Shown: piece by piece, positions 10,780-22,925 of the stretch
How positions within the stretch are numbered: position 1 is the stretch's first letter
Layout of the letters: each line of letters starts with the position of its first letter
NCBI GenBank assembly: GCA_037367405.1
Contig: JAZKJV010007240.1
Span: 806,001-870,000 of the forward strand
Direction: 5' to 3'
Source: Ottelia alismoides
Taxonomy: Eukaryota; Streptophyta; Magnoliopsida; Alismatales; Hydrocharitaceae
Length of the DNA: 64,000 nt
Program-made: the position numbers and the translations under genes
Notes under the pieces: generated by a model
What the model was told of the DNA's origin: nothing
What the model saw: only the letters and a program-made list of their open reading frames with translations
The model's database searches: none

Positions 10780-13060
10780 GTTCCTTATTTTTTTAAAAAA
10801 GATCAAGGTCTCCACTTAATAATATCGAAAGCCACACATAGTTTTTAGTACAGCCACATGCCCATGATAAACAAGACATATCTCCAAATTTTTTAATAGT
10901 AAGCGCGGTGAGTATGGGATGGACATATATCTATTTACAAGTATACCTTCACATCGTGTACCTTTATTTCAGAAGGTTGTTATGGGCTTTTTACTCCGAA
11001 TAGAATGTTCACAAGTAGATAAATTTTGAACATTTAGGAAATCTAATGGTCCATCTTTTACCAATCTATTGATCCTATAAAAAGAAAAATAATCAAACTT
11101 TTGATGCTAAATCATAGTCAAATGATTTTTGTCCTCTTTAGATCTTTTAGGATTTTATTAGTGGTAGTAACATTTATGATAGATTCATCAATGCACAATT
11201 CACATAGTCCAACATGAGTTAGAAATCATATGCAATATTTTTAACATAATGACTTATGATAAATTTCTCATAGAATGTGAATGAATATCCGTTTCTAATT
11301 AACTTAGATATGGATAATAAGCTCCTTCCAACATCCAGAACATATAGACATTATCTAAGTAAGAAAACTCTCCCACTAAATAGTGATAGTCTACACATCC
11401 CAGTGACGGTTGCTGCAACAATTTCATCGGATCACATCTGAATGACTATCTCTGCTTCATCAACCTTTTTGATTTCCTAAAATAGATGAACAAATTTCTT
11501 GCATAAATAAAAACACCAAAATCTATTATCCAACTGGCTTCTCATCCTATGAGAAATTGAATTTTAGTAATGAAAGTATATTTTATACAAGTTGGGGCTA
11601 TATCGTTTTCAAAGTCTTCAGGTAATCTGGATAGCTACACTTCTAGTGCCTCATTTTCTTGTAATGATGACAAACATCAGCTTTCTTGGATGTCATGAGT
11701 GTGGAAGCTTGAGAGGATGAGCCAACAGCTTGACTATGCTTCTTCTTCTTTTATGTAGGACCCTTCCGAGATTTTTGCTTTTGATCATGCTTTCCCCTAG
11801 CATGTGCAACCATTGCACCAATTAAAGGATTCTCCTTCTTCATGACATCTTCAACAAACTTCATTGAAGATATGAGCATAGTATTTGTTTACCTCAATTT
11901 ATTCATGTTATACGATACCACAAAATTAATGAAAGAGTTGGGCACAGACAACATAATGAAGTCGGACGATATATATGCATTCATTTGTGCCCCAAGGGTA
12001 TCCAACTCAAAGAGGTAACCAAATATTTTCATTACATGTTCTCAAACTAGGGTCCATTCATGCATCTTGTAGTTAATTAGTTCTTTCAGTAGGTTGTAAC
12101 ATCGTGTGTGGTTCACATCATCGACAAATGTCTTTCATGTTAAGAATTATATCTTGGGCACCTTCTATATCCACATGTTCCTTATGATGCACATTGGACA
12201 GAGATCCCAATACATTACATCGAGCAAATAAATGATCTTAATTATATTTTTTGTTAATTTTCAATTCTTCCACTAACACATGATTCACATGTTTGTTCAT
12301 GGCCAACATAAAGACAATGCGCTATGCAGAAAGATTAAGCTCTAAGTGTTGAAGCCAATCCGAATAGTTTGGTACGGAAAACTGATTGAACTCCAGAAGT
12401 TAGTTGAGAAGGTTAATGGATTTCATATCTCATATTAAGAAATACATTTACTAGAATATATAAATAATTATATATTCAATTTATTTCTTTGATTAAGGTA
12501 TTTTAAATTAAAGTTGTCTTGTTGTTTAATACTATAAAAAGTTCATTCCCTTTACAAACTTTCAAAGAAGATATATATTTTCTACTATATCTTTAACAAG
12601 ATCTAGGATCTCCCTATCACCTTTGTTACAATCCAATAATGTGAGAAAATGCAACTTAGTTAAAGGAAGCGGGAACTCATTCCACCTAGCAGTCATACTT
12701 GCATTACCTAGTTAGGTCTTTGACACCCAAGCCACTCACTCCTGTGGTGATGTTAACTCATTGCCAATTGAACTAACTGTCAACTAGAATAGCACTCGCT
12801 ATGTACTTTTCAATATCAACTCAATCATACGAGTAAAAATGTTGGGGTTACTGGGCATACAACGTGCCTCTTTTAAGAAGGAAAGGGCTCGATCTGTGTG
12901 TGCTTGTACATCGGAGCTATGACTTCGCATAGGTGTCTCATCCGTACAATCCATAATGACAAAACTCTTCACCTTGACGAGAGACCAAGGATGCCATCTT
13001 ATGATCCTCTATTCCATTTACATTTGATTAGTCATTTTGAATAAAGTCTCATGAGTAAAT
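10780..13060 (-). pseudogene. Ty1/copia gag and early pol remnant
   Basis: Read on the minus strand this is a decayed Ty1/copia polyprotein. Gag lies at about 12,420 down to 11,620: it opens near 12,430 with a 'NQLLEF..F.VPNYSDWLQHLE'-type N-terminus, continues with helical gag sequence, then a basic stretch rich in Lys near 11,740. A zinc knuckle follows at about 11,675-11,639. The knuckle is damaged: the second Cys is Tyr and a stop stands where Trp/Lys usually follows the His. About 11,330-11,130 resembles the gag-pre-integrase stretch (an 'LIRNGYSF.F' phrase). Many stops and shifts are present. 12,430-13,060 would be the leader or N-terminal extension. RT and integrase are not visible; the left part is lost at the duplicated segment. 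Confidence 0.7.
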
Positions 13061-16000
13061 CATGATTAAATCTTCCCATAGAATTTCAGTCCTATTAGTA
13101 ATAGATTGTTTATTTTAATTTGATAAAATAAATTTAATCATATTAAACTAATCATCTATCTAATGCAACCAATAAACAATTCATTTTCTTTATATAACTA
13201 TATAGTATATACGATCACTTAGTACATTTTATTGTTCCAATTAGTTGTTGAAGTACACATATCTCTCATGCTACCCTTCCTTAAATCGGAGCTGACAAAG
13301 TCGTACATATTATGCTAATAAGGAGTGCTTCCACTGCAAATGCAACGTCAGATGCCAATTACTTAACCCATTTGCATATCCAAGGCTAGACACACCATCA
13401 CTGTTCCAATATACGACAACACAATTGGTACAAATTGTACTAAAGGAGTTTATTGAACTTTCAATCGTATATTTTACTATATAACAATCACTCAGAATTT
13501 TAGAAATTTTAAAATATTTTTAGTTTTCCTAAACTTTTAGCAATATTAACCAAATAAGTTCTTTTTGCATGTAAGTGTTGAACTACAACTATTATAGTTT
13601 CAACCTAGGGTTTATCATGAAGCAATCATTCAATAAACATTGATGGTTATCAATTATTTATCTAAATATGAATCATCATCTAGTCAGGGAAAATTTACAG
13701 TTTTCTTGATTTATAGTTAATGATAAAAATATAAAGAAGCATCATCAAAATGATCAAATCTTCTTCCGATCCTTCTCCACTAAATATCACATATCTAAGG
13801 AAAACATAGTTAGAATCGTGTCAAAAAAATTCGAGAAGTTTTATGATTTGATTCTTATCATAATTAATGTATTTATAAGTTTTTTTAAGATATGAAAATG
13901 TAGAGAAAATTCATTTCGTTACAGTTCTGAGTTTCAAGCAAAAAACAACAAATTACAGGAACATTTTAAATCTGAAACGATGTCCTATTTTTGCCAATCT
14001 TTGACGAACGTTTTGGGGGTATGTTTAGATATTATAAACATGATATATTATCCTGAAAATTCATACATAATAGGGTAAAATAGTAGCTATTTCATATAAG
14101 CAAAAATCGATTCGAAAATCAAATCTATGTGAACAACAATATGTTCTGACACATCCGATATCCAAAATGTTGTTCCCAAAGGATTCAGATCATATCCAAG
14201 AGCTTTGACCAAGGATCGGATGCCACATAAAGGTGAGGGATTACGTCTCACACATGACGTAAGTGCGAATATCAAATCATGCTCAATCTAGTTCGAGTAT
14301 TCCTACTAATTGATCACAATGGGTAAAAAATTTTCAATTAAACTACATCAACTACGAATAAATCCCATGTCATTTCTTCTAGATCACATGAATTATAGGA
14401 TTACCTCTTGAGTGTGATCACAATTCGTGAGTCTCTAAAAAAAGAGACATCCTGTCTCAAATCCAATCCAATGTAGAGAGCACTTGGTCGGCGTGTGGAC
14501 GAAAAGCTTGCTTCCTACAATCCAAGCGATAATCTAAGATAGGAATCTCTTGATTGATCTAATGATATCCATTGTCTTCTTCACTTGCACAAGGTTCCCA
14601 AAAAGATGGAGAATCACGAGCAATTGATCTGACAACACGTCAATAACATGATTATGATTTCTCTCTCAATAATAACTTGGTGGATGGCCAAAAGGATTGA
14701 GAGGAAGAGAGAAGATATGTAGAGAGAGAGAGTTGTTGCAACAATTACTTCAACTTAATTTTGTAAAAAAAGAGTAATGGTTAGGCTTTCTTTTATAGAG
14801 AAATGGATAGTTGAGATGTACTTCTTATTATGTATCAATGGTTGATATTAAATGATTTAGTTGTGCTCCAAGTAAAATAAATTTTACATTTAATAAATCA
14901 TTTATTCATTAATTACATCAAAATTTAATATCAAAATAAATCTCATTCTCTTGACTAAAAAGGAAATAAGAGAGCCACCTTCCAAAAATGAGGAAAACAG
15001 ATAGCCTTCTTCATTAGGAGGGTGGACATCCATCATGGTGATTGGAGAGAGATTTTCTCTGTCCAATCTCCTTTAATATAATCTTATTGCGTTAAATCGT
15101 TGTTTATAAAATTATTTATCAATAAAATATTATCAAATATTTTGAATTTTTTTGACAATTACGAATAAACCATTGATAATTATCAATAATATTCATTCAT
15201 CCAAAAATAAATGTAGATCACATTTACATTTAATTGCTCAATGTTAATATGAATGATATTATTATTAAATTGTAAATCATATTTACATTTAATTATCTCT
15301 ATAATATTATGGATCACATCTACCATATCCATGATTATCGTGGATAGTGTTGTCCATATTAATCTTATCCATGACAATTAAATAAAATTTAATTATCTTA
15401 GACGCTTGTCTACTCATGTGCAAATAATGTGAATCAAATCTACATTTTTAATGATAATTAAATCTAATTTAATCAACCTTTTTCCAATGCTTGGATTTTG
15501 TCAATAATGGAACTATTCTTGAACAATTTCAAGAACAGTGTGCCTTCTTCAGAGATACTAGGAGATAAGGACATGATGACTATATATTCCACATATAATG
15601 ACTTGGATAATGAGATATAGTGTCATATCAAGATCTATGACACCTCTAAGAGATGTCTGATCAAGTCATGCAAAATATTCAATTTTCTCATTGCATCAAA
15701 ATCATATTCAGATCAATGTCCAACATTTAAACTAAGATTGGATAACTACTCTACTGTGTGGAGTCACAAAAATCCAAACATGTTTCACCATTCTCTCATA
15801 ATGGAAGTGTTATGGTTACTCAATCGATTAAGATCACATTACTCGAAAGTATTCCTAATACATGTACATACTTCATACTGGATGATCGAGAATAAACCCA
15901 AAGTTCTGATCATATTTGAACTGCATTCTTCAGGATTTTGTCATTATATTTCTCATTAGATCATTGGGAGTTGGTATCGATCATATGATTTCCAAAAGCA

Positions 16001-16667
16001 TATATCATACCTACAAATCATGCCATGCTACCAAATGAAGACGACCATCAATGGAATTTGGTTGGTCCCTACATCTCGTGAGTGATATCATGTCTTCTGA
16101 TTCAGTAGTGAACTTGTATGAGCACTTTGAGAAATCGTATTACTTATATGCCTTGTATGGACACCAGCTTGCTCGTTTATAGACCTTGATTAGGTCGGCA
16201 ACCTAATGGTCGGCATAATATGCATACTCAGACATATAGTATCACATCTGTCTCCGGTCAAAGGATGTGTGCATGAATTGTGATAGCTCACAACATAAGT
16301 TTTGGTTATCTCAATCTTGTTAAGTAATCTTTTTGAATTAACTTATTCGACAGCTCCGAATCTCTATTCCTATGTAGAGGGCCTACATTAAGAGTTGGTT
16401 ACATATCAACCTTTGGAGTAAGGATTGTCACCTCCCTCTCAAACAGGAGATCCTTTCTTGATAATCATTTAATGGTGCTAGTTGTGTCGTAAATCTAACT
16501 CTTTAGATATCATCTCAGCACAAGCCTCTAAGATCCAACCTTTGGATAAACATTTGCATGATCATCAAGATGGTGGTGGTACATAGCCCTAATTGTACTA
16601 AGGGACCTTATAAGTGAATCTGTTAGATAATCATAGACATGGAATAAAAATCAATAACTTTTATTGA
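13061..16667 (-). mobile_element. Probable 5' LTR and leader of the Ty1/copia relic
   Basis: It lies upstream (on the minus strand) of the copia gag remnant. A minus-strand TATA box sits at 14,790-14,798 followed by a GA/CT-rich, transcript-leader-like stretch (about 14,690-14,790), as expected of an LTR with U3 to the right and R/U5 to the left. No coding frame. The terminal dinucleotides, primer site and matching 3' LTR were not found, so the division between LTR and leader is uncertain. The right side is interrupted by the Mutator-like element at 16,677. Confidence 0.45.
14790..14798 (-). promoter_or_regulatory. TATA box of copia LTR
   Basis: Minus-strand CTATAAAAG, about 60-100 bases upstream of a (GA)n-rich stretch at about 14,690-14,735. 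Position and context fit an LTR promoter. Confidence 0.5.
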
Positions 16668-16856
16668 TAAGTAAAATGGTTTTTATTAGTTGTGCCCTTC
16701 CGATATATTGCAATTTCCGTTGTGCCCCTCCCTTTTTGGGAATATCAGTTGTGCCTCCAACTTCTTGTCGTTCTATCACTTGTGCCCATCGAGTTAGTGG
16801 TCGTCCATATCCACCATAAACATGCGTTAACTTTGGGGACACAAGAGGAATTTAAT

Positions 16857-17127
16857 TTTTAAAAAAGGGTTGAAAAGTCATCCCACCATCTTCCTCCTCC
16901 TCCTCCTCATCTTCCTCTTTCTCTCATTCTCTTCCTCCTCCCCAACCTCCTATTTGTCCTCCACTACCTCCTCCCCTCACCCCAGCTGCTCCCCTACCCC
17001 ACACCTTTGCTCTGAGCTCCTCCCCCTCATCTCCCATGCCCCCTGCCGTCGACCACCTCCTCCCCAGCCGCCATTGCAACTCCTCCCTAGCCCGCCCCTC
17101 CGTTCACCCCCTCCTCCCCAGCCCGAT
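16857..17127 (+). other. Left half of the pyrimidine-rich MULE interior
   Basis: Dense 'ctcctcctcc' and 'cccctccc' text, nearly free of G and A for long runs. A plus-strand frame at 16,870-17,139 gives a Pro/Ser-rich chain with a hydrophobic Leu/Phe N-terminal third, but it runs into the solo LTR and begins at a TTC-poor context without a clear start. I read it as a simple-composition frame, not as a gene. It continues after the LTR at 19,877. Confidence 0.5.
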
Positions 17128-17553
17128 TGTAAGCATTGAATTTGGCATCTCTCAGATCCTATATGATAAGATCTGATTCGTCAAAAGGAAACCAACATAA
17201 TTTGTTTGGTGTGAAACAGACTTTGTTTCGATTTATTATAATTTTTGGAAGAAAGAGAAGTAAGGAGGTTTAAAATGTCATTAGCCTGTAATGACTGTCA
17301 TTAAGACTAATTAAGCATGATTAAAGAAACTAACGACGGATTGAAAACCGCTAATGACCATTAGCAAACACTAGTAAATAGTTAGAAAAAGATAAACATA
17401 AGCCGTGAAAGTTAAATCATGATTAGTGAAAGTAAATCACGATTAACATCAATTAAGCGTGATTAGCGAATCTAGAATCCTATGGAATGTTCTAACTTAA
17501 GCCCTATGTTTCAGATAGGTTTCAGCCAAAATCATGGGCCAAAACCATGGGCC

Positions 17554-17623
17554 GCTAACCGTGGTTAATGGTTAAACCATGATTTTCTAACCATGGTTAG
17601 CAGTTTTCTGGAGCCTATAAATA
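17554..17623 (+). promoter_or_regulatory. Solo LTR promoter: inverted repeat and TATA box
   Basis: TATA box TATAAATA at 17,616-17,623. Directly upstream lies an inverted repeat with 13-base arms, GCTAACCGTGGTT (17,554-17,566) and AACCATGGTTAGC (17,589-17,601), one mismatch. Between and within the arms are two GGTTAA cores, the type bound by plant GT factors. Transcription would start near 17,645-17,655. Confidence 0.6.
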
Positions 17624-17867
17624 CCCCAACCATTCATTCTCTACGATTTCCACTATCACCACCACCCCAAGGGCTAGGGTTGAGAGGTCGAGAGGAGGAG
17701 TGGGAGGCGGGGAAGGAGCGCTAGCGAAGCGCTGTCGGGAGAACAAGGAGGAGGAAGGTACGATCCTCTTCTAGTTGGCTTCATTTCGATTCATGCTCTT
17801 TTCCAGTTTTGTTTTCGATTCATTTTTTTCCGATTCATTTTCTGTTGTGATTCGAGGATAAATTTGT

Positions 17868-18130
17868 GTAACACCTTACTTAGGTGCGAGCAACTATGTA
17901 CGTTAGTGAACCCTGTGATTCGTAACACTTTCACTCACCTAAGACACGTGGTGTCTACCGATTCTCCATTGCTTATTGTTCTTTCTTTTCCGCTTTTATA
18001 GTTATTTTGATGAAGAAATCTGTGTAAGATACTACTTAGGTGCGAGCGACTATGCACGTCAGTGAACCCTGTGATTCGTCACACATTCACTCACCTAAGA
18101 AGCATGGTGTCTACCGATTCACCATCGCTT
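17868..18130 (+). repeat. 156-bp tandem duplication, each unit a hairpin
   Basis: Two units with a period of 156. Each has CTTAGGTG (17,879-17,886; 18,035-18,042) pairing with CACCTAAG (17,936-17,943; 18,092-18,099), and inside it AGTGA pairing with TCACT. It lies downstream of the TATA box and so would be in the transcribed leader. The units differ mainly in the loop and spacer. Confidence 0.75.
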
Positions 18131-18213
18131 GCAGTTTGATTATATTTTTTCAGTTTCGATGTTATTTTCCTCTCGATTGATTTTATACAGGAATCTCTTT
18201 TCGTTTTTATTTT

Positions 18214-18352
18214 GAAATATATCCTGATATAAGGGAAAATTCTGCCAAAATTTTCCAAGAAATATGTCCCGATATAAGGGAAAATGTTGTCGAAATACTC
18301 CTAGAAATATCACCCCGTATAAGGGGAAGCTCTGCTGAAATTTCAAGAGAAA
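18214..18352 (+). repeat. 45-bp tandem repeat, three units
   Basis: The phrase '(g)ata taaggg(g/a)aa' recurs at 18,226, 18,271 and 18,316, period 45, each followed by 'tt..tg.(c/t)(c/g)(a/g)aa'-type text. Just downstream, 18,357-18,440, is a run of short 'gttctt(c/t)g' repeats. Both lie in the U5 side of the solo LTR. Confidence 0.75.
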
Positions 18353-19876
18353 ATATGTTCTTTGCGTTCTTTGTGTTCTTCATGTGTTCTTCGCTTTCTT
18401 CGTACGTTCTTCGTGTTCTCGACACGTTCTTAGCGTTTTTGATACGAAAATGAAATTCGATTGTTTCAGGAGCCTTAAATCATCATTTCTAAAAATGAAA
18501 CACAATAAAGCACTGTATACGTGAGAGAGAGCTCGATTAGGTAACGAAATCCTTCCTTTTGCTGTTCGGTTTTCATACGAGATTATTGAAATTTCTGATT
18601 TTATGTTCTTCGCTATAAAGAACCCTAATTTGGCCATCTTTAAGAAAGTATGAAAAATTGCTTTATGATTATGAAAAGTTGCTTTGTGATTCCCACTAAA
18701 ATAAGGTTTAAGAATTGAATGGATGCAGTGGCTTGGAAAGTTAGGGTTTGGAAGTTAAAAAGAGCATAAATTGAGTATTTAGTGTAAGTCTATACTCGGT
18801 AATTATGGTTACACTAATCTAAGGCTTAACAGAGCAATTACATCATGGGAAATGATGTGTTTTGAGTTGGATCCTAAAAAGGGTCGTGTGTCACATTGAG
18901 GATGACTGGTAGTAGAACTACATGTCAGGCATGCAACCTATAGGTTTGTCGAATGGAAGCCGTATTGGCGTTTTCCTACCTAGGTGGTACAGGGTTGCCC
19001 TGTTATGATAAGTGTGCACGAAATGAATGATTTGAAACGCATGGTACTGAGAGCCAATATATTTGGGTTAAACGACGGAAGATGTGGTCGTACCCTGTGG
19101 AGGTACGGATGGTCCAATAGCGGCGAGGTCATGACAACATGTATTTAAAGCCACTGGATTACATGATTAAATGTTAGCCTGAGGTTTTAAGCAACCGAGT
19201 CCTCGAGGACGGTGTGCTCCTTTGTTAGCCAGGCTGGGGGTTTGAGATCCTGATTAATAAAATAAAAGGAAATTGTCAGGATAATATTGGAGGATTGGTT
19301 GAGGTGATGTGCGACGGCATAAGCTTACCAGATCAACACAATCTCTAATCCCAAAGTGTCCACAGCTTCAGAGTCCATATAGTGGAGGTAATTCCCTGGA
19401 CTAATCCATGACGTGGAATAGAAAGGAATAGGACTAAGATAAATGAGAAGGAATGAAACTTTTTGTGATACCAAGTTTTGAAAAAAAATATACAATTTGT
19501 TTGCTTTTCTCTTCTTCCTTACTTAAGCATTCGCTAATTGTTATCCTGTGATTTATGGAAAACCCAACAGCTGTCGGTGAGCCATCGCAAGGATATTAGT
19601 AGACATCCAACCAACCACAGTAGCTTTACTTTGTAAGGTAGTTAGTAATCTTTCTGTGTGTTTCTTTCCAACTGATGTACATGTAAATAGTTGTAGTGGG
19701 ACAATGAATCATGTGTATTGTATTTTGTGAATGGAAAAGTGTTGAAATACTTCCTTATGAGTATTTTTATTTGCAGTGTATTTCTGAATGTTAGTTGTGA
19801 TTGCTGAATAAATTATTGTTGAGTAACCATATCCGGATATGGTAGGATCTGACGGCCCGGAATTGGGGTCATGACA

Positions 19877-20724
19877 CCAATCCCCTCCTCCTCGAGTTCC
19901 TTCCTTCACCGCCCAAACCTCCTCCGTCTCTCCCCCTCTGTCCCCTAATCTTCCATCCCCCACCTTCTCTGTTCTCCTCCTCCTCCTCTGCTCACAGCTT
20001 CTCTGTCCTCCACCTCCTCTAGCCTCATCCTCCTCCTTCACCTCCTCCTCCTCCCGCAGCTCCTTCGGCCCCCACTTCCCTGCTTCGTCCGTCCTCCCCA
20101 GCCCACCCCTCCAACCCTTACTTCTAACCCTCCTCCCCAACCTGACCCCCACCAGCCCCTCCATCCGCCTTCTCCTCCCCAGCCTAACCCCTGCACATCC
20201 TCCTCCGCCCCTCCTTCCAAGCCCCTCCTTCCGTCCCCTCATCCCCAGCACGACCACTTCCTCCACCCCTCCTCCACAGCCTGCCCCATCCAGCCCCTCT
20301 GCCGACCACATCCCAGTCCCATAGTCCTCCTCCTCCACAACCCAAGCAAATTCGATAGTGTCTACTATGCCCAACTCCTCCCCCTTTGCTTTGCACCTCC
20401 CTATCGATGCTCCACGTTGCGATACATAATTTGTCCATGGTGCTCGGGACCTGCCATGTGATGTAGAATGTGTGCAAAATTAGGAAAGAGGGGACGTATG
20501 ATGAATTGAGATTCAAGTTGGTGGATGACAAGATGGTGCTTGAGAATCCGACGAGTTAGGCAAAGGAGAAGAGGGTGAGGGATATCATCGCCTACATGTT
20601 GCTATAGCGCCTACTTGATCATATTGGAAAGTAGAGGAAGAGGCGTGGACAGTTATACCTTTCCTAATAGTACAATGTTTTGAAAAAAACATGGATAAGT
20701 TCGACTCATTGATAATTAAAGTTA
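19877..20724. other. Right half of the MULE interior, pyrimidine-rich
   Basis: Continues the C/T-rich block of 16,857-17,127. The long minus-strand frames over 19,709-20,531 give Gly/Glu/Arg-rich chains, overlap each other in two frames and run into the solo LTR. They reflect base composition, not a gene. From about 20,400 the composition becomes ordinary (see next entry). Confidence 0.5.
20473..20656 (+). pseudogene. Possible captured coding fragment, unrecognised
   Basis: In the plus frame starting at 20,473 the sequence reads as an ordinary mixed-composition protein (CKIRKEGTYDELRFKLVDDK at its start) with in-frame stops at about 20,560, 20,605 and 20,629. It has a balanced charged/hydrophobic pattern, unlike the low-complexity DNA around it. 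I do not recognise the family. It fits an exon fragment carried by a Pack-MULE; strand and frame are inferred only from this appearance. Confidence 0.35.
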
Positions 20725-20848
20725 CAGAGGGGCACACGTGATAGAACAACAATAGGTTGAGGGCACTATTGATATTCCCAAACGAGAGGGGTATAATTGA
20801 AATTGCAATATCTCAGAGGGGCACAACTAATAAAAACCCTAAATAAAA

Positions 20849-22622
20849 AAGATTAAAAAAATATTTATTGTAGAAATAGTTCATCGTGAGAACTCATGTT
20901 AAATAGTAATAATTGATAAGGAATTGGCAAAATTCTCGTTGCAAAACCACTCACAGCTTCTTCCAGAGCCATATAACCCTTTGCTTCTTGAAGTCCCAAC
21001 ATCTACATCTTTAAGACATCCATCTCCTTAAACTCATCTATCTTGTTCATCTTATTTATCTTCTAGCACTATTTTGCAATCAAATCCATCTTGGTCAATT
21101 CATAGCAAAATAACCCTGATGTTAGTAGAATTTGAATGAGATGTTGTTGACACTGACTTGTGCCACTCATTATTGGTGTTCATGCATTTTTTTGGTTTGT
21201 GTATACCTGAGTCTGAGTTAGAGTCGTGTAAGTATCCGTCATTTTTTCAAAAATACCCCATATTGTGTCTTTATATTTGGGTTTTTGGGGACTTTCTACT
21301 AGATAGCAAACCTCACATCATTACTATTCCCCGACCCAAATACCCCTTTCCCTATGTTCAATGAAAAGAAAACCACCATTATCTACAACTCGACAACGAC
21401 ACCTCCATCTCCTTGTGCTCTACCACCATCACCTATAGTTCCTTGCTTGGCATTGCCATCCCCTTGCACCTTCTTACCTCATGTGACAGCTCCAGTTCCT
21501 CATGTGTCCTCTTAGTTGATAGACTAGGGTAACTAGGGTTTTCATTTTTTAAAAAAGACAACATATTATATCTCCATATTTGGGTTTTCGGGGACTTACT
21601 CTTAGGCAATAAGCCTCCCATCATTACAAATCCTTGACCCAATACCCATTTCCCTATGTTCAATGAAAAGAAAATCACCATTATATACAACTTGATGATG
21701 ACACCTCCAACTCCTTGTGCATTACCACCATCACCTACAGTTCTTTGCTTGACATTGCCATCCCCTTGCACCTTCTTTCCTCGTGTGACGCCTCCACGTC
21801 CTCTTGTGTCCTCTTAGTTGATCAACTTGGGTAACTAGGGTTTTCACTTTTTAAGAATTTAATTTTTTTTCTTAATTATTTGTTTATATCAATTATTTAT
21901 TTTACATCATTTTTATATCATATATTTATTTCTTTGATATTATGTGTCCATTCATACTAATAATCAGATTTTTATTCACATTCTTGAAAGAGCTTCAACT
22001 TTGATATCATGCATTTCTTTGATATTTCCTTGATATATTATATGATGGTTACTTTCATACCCAACATACTAATAAAAGTATTTGATTTTTGCATATAAAA
22101 TCTTCTTTTAGTGGTTAAATTATGATAGATTGAGTGAAAGATACAAATGTTGAGTGGTCTGCTTTGTTTGTCCTATCTCAGAAGTAACTATTTTCTTGAT
22201 TTCCAATAATATTAGATTAAATTTAATCTCTTTGATATATTTGACTCATTCTTTTATTAATTATGTTTCATTATTAGTTTATTATAGTGTTGAAATATAT
22301 TTATGTAACTATATAAGAATATATGTATAAAATATGATCTATATATTTAAAATATTTAGGAAAATTTAAAGCTAGTTGAAGCCCAAGTAAATCAGATTAG
22401 TCAATCATTTGTTGACTAATCATTAATTAGTGACCTGATCGATCGAATACTGACTATGTATTTCTACAAAATAAATGAATTGTAAAAACTAACGATTCTA
22501 AACTAACCAATGTAGCGAATTAAATATTTTACAATTAAGAAATATTGTATTTAATCGATTTACATGCTCTTTAAGAGTTCTACATTCTTGCATATGGAGC
22601 GAGAAAATGTACTGCTTCTATA
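20849..22622. other. Unassigned sequence between MULE and Ty3/gypsy element
   Basis: AT-rich apart from the tandem duplication at 21,247-21,849. A TGATCGATCG core at 22,437 resembles the cluster in the copia LTR at 61,400-61,590, so the last few hundred bases may be remains of a similar LTR. No supported gene. Confidence 0.35.
21247..21849. repeat. 301-bp tandem duplication
   Basis: Two units, period 301 ('aatgaaaag' at 21,360 and 21,661). Shared text includes 'ccatatttgggttt', 'ctccttgtgc', 'catccccttgcaccttctt' and 'gggtaactagggttttca'. Identity is roughly 85 percent by eye. Short frames in the units (21,158-21,364 plus; 21,433-21,771 minus) are not preserved between copies. Confidence 0.8.
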
Positions 22623-22925
22623 CATATTGTAATACGCGTTTTGTACACTATGCCTTTGAATGTTATCAAGTGTTGTTTAAAGGAAATATTGGATTGATAG
22701 TGTTCACACTTTACAGATACCATAGTCAATAGATTCGCCTTGATGCAATGATTTCATTGAAACTTGTTGTGTTTATATCAGAGACCATCTTGTATAAAAA
22801 TAGACTTCAAAAGGTTCTCTGAATTGTGTAGCACCTCAAAACATAGTACCACATCTACTAATATGGAATTTTGGTAGTACCTTATAAGTAGTAGAAGCTA
22901 CTACTTGCATAGTGCCCATAATGTT

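Larger units (their letters stand above)
17128..19876 (+). mobile_element. Solo LTR of a Ty3/gypsy element related to the one at 22,628
   Basis: Begins TGTAAGC and ends GGGGTCATGACA, matching the ends of the 22,628 LTR (TGTAATA..CGGGTCATGACA). It shares the phrase cattaagactaattaagcat with that LTR. The flanks CCGAT (17,123-17,127) and CCAAT (19,877-19,881) are a 5-bp duplication with one CpG-to-CpA change. There is no primer site or coding sequence on either side, and the pyrimidine-rich MULE interior continues on both sides, so this is a solo LTR left by LTR-LTR recombination. Length 2,749 bp. Plus orientation is set by the TATA box at 17,616. Confidence 0.88.
16677..20839. mobile_element. 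Mutator-like element with long inverted ends and pyrimidine-rich cargo
   Basis: Terminal inverted repeats of about 120 bases at 16,677-16,797 and 20,722-20,839 (outer end GGTTTTTATTAGTTGTGCCC; inner part ends '..tctatcac(t/g)tgtgccc'). The flanks TAAGTAAAA (16,668-16,676) and TAAATAAAA (20,840-20,848) agree at 8 of 9 positions, a 9-bp duplication. Without the solo LTR inside (17,128-19,876) the element is about 1.4 kb. It has no transposase. The interior is a C/T-rich block, unlike its AT-rich surroundings, as in Pack-MULEs that carry gene fragments. The ends are shared with the MITE at 7,451-7,714. Confidence 0.85.

Noticed and set aside
16870..17139. 89-codon plus frame that looks like a secreted Pro-rich peptide with a hydrophobic start
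   Set aside because: It runs across the solo LTR insertion point and its hydrophobic start comes from CTC/TTC repeats. No supporting gene structure.
19709..20374. 221-codon minus-strand Gly/Glu/Arg-rich frame
   Set aside because: It crosses the end of the solo LTR into the polypyrimidine MULE interior. Its composition follows from C/T-rich DNA and a second frame is open over the same bases.
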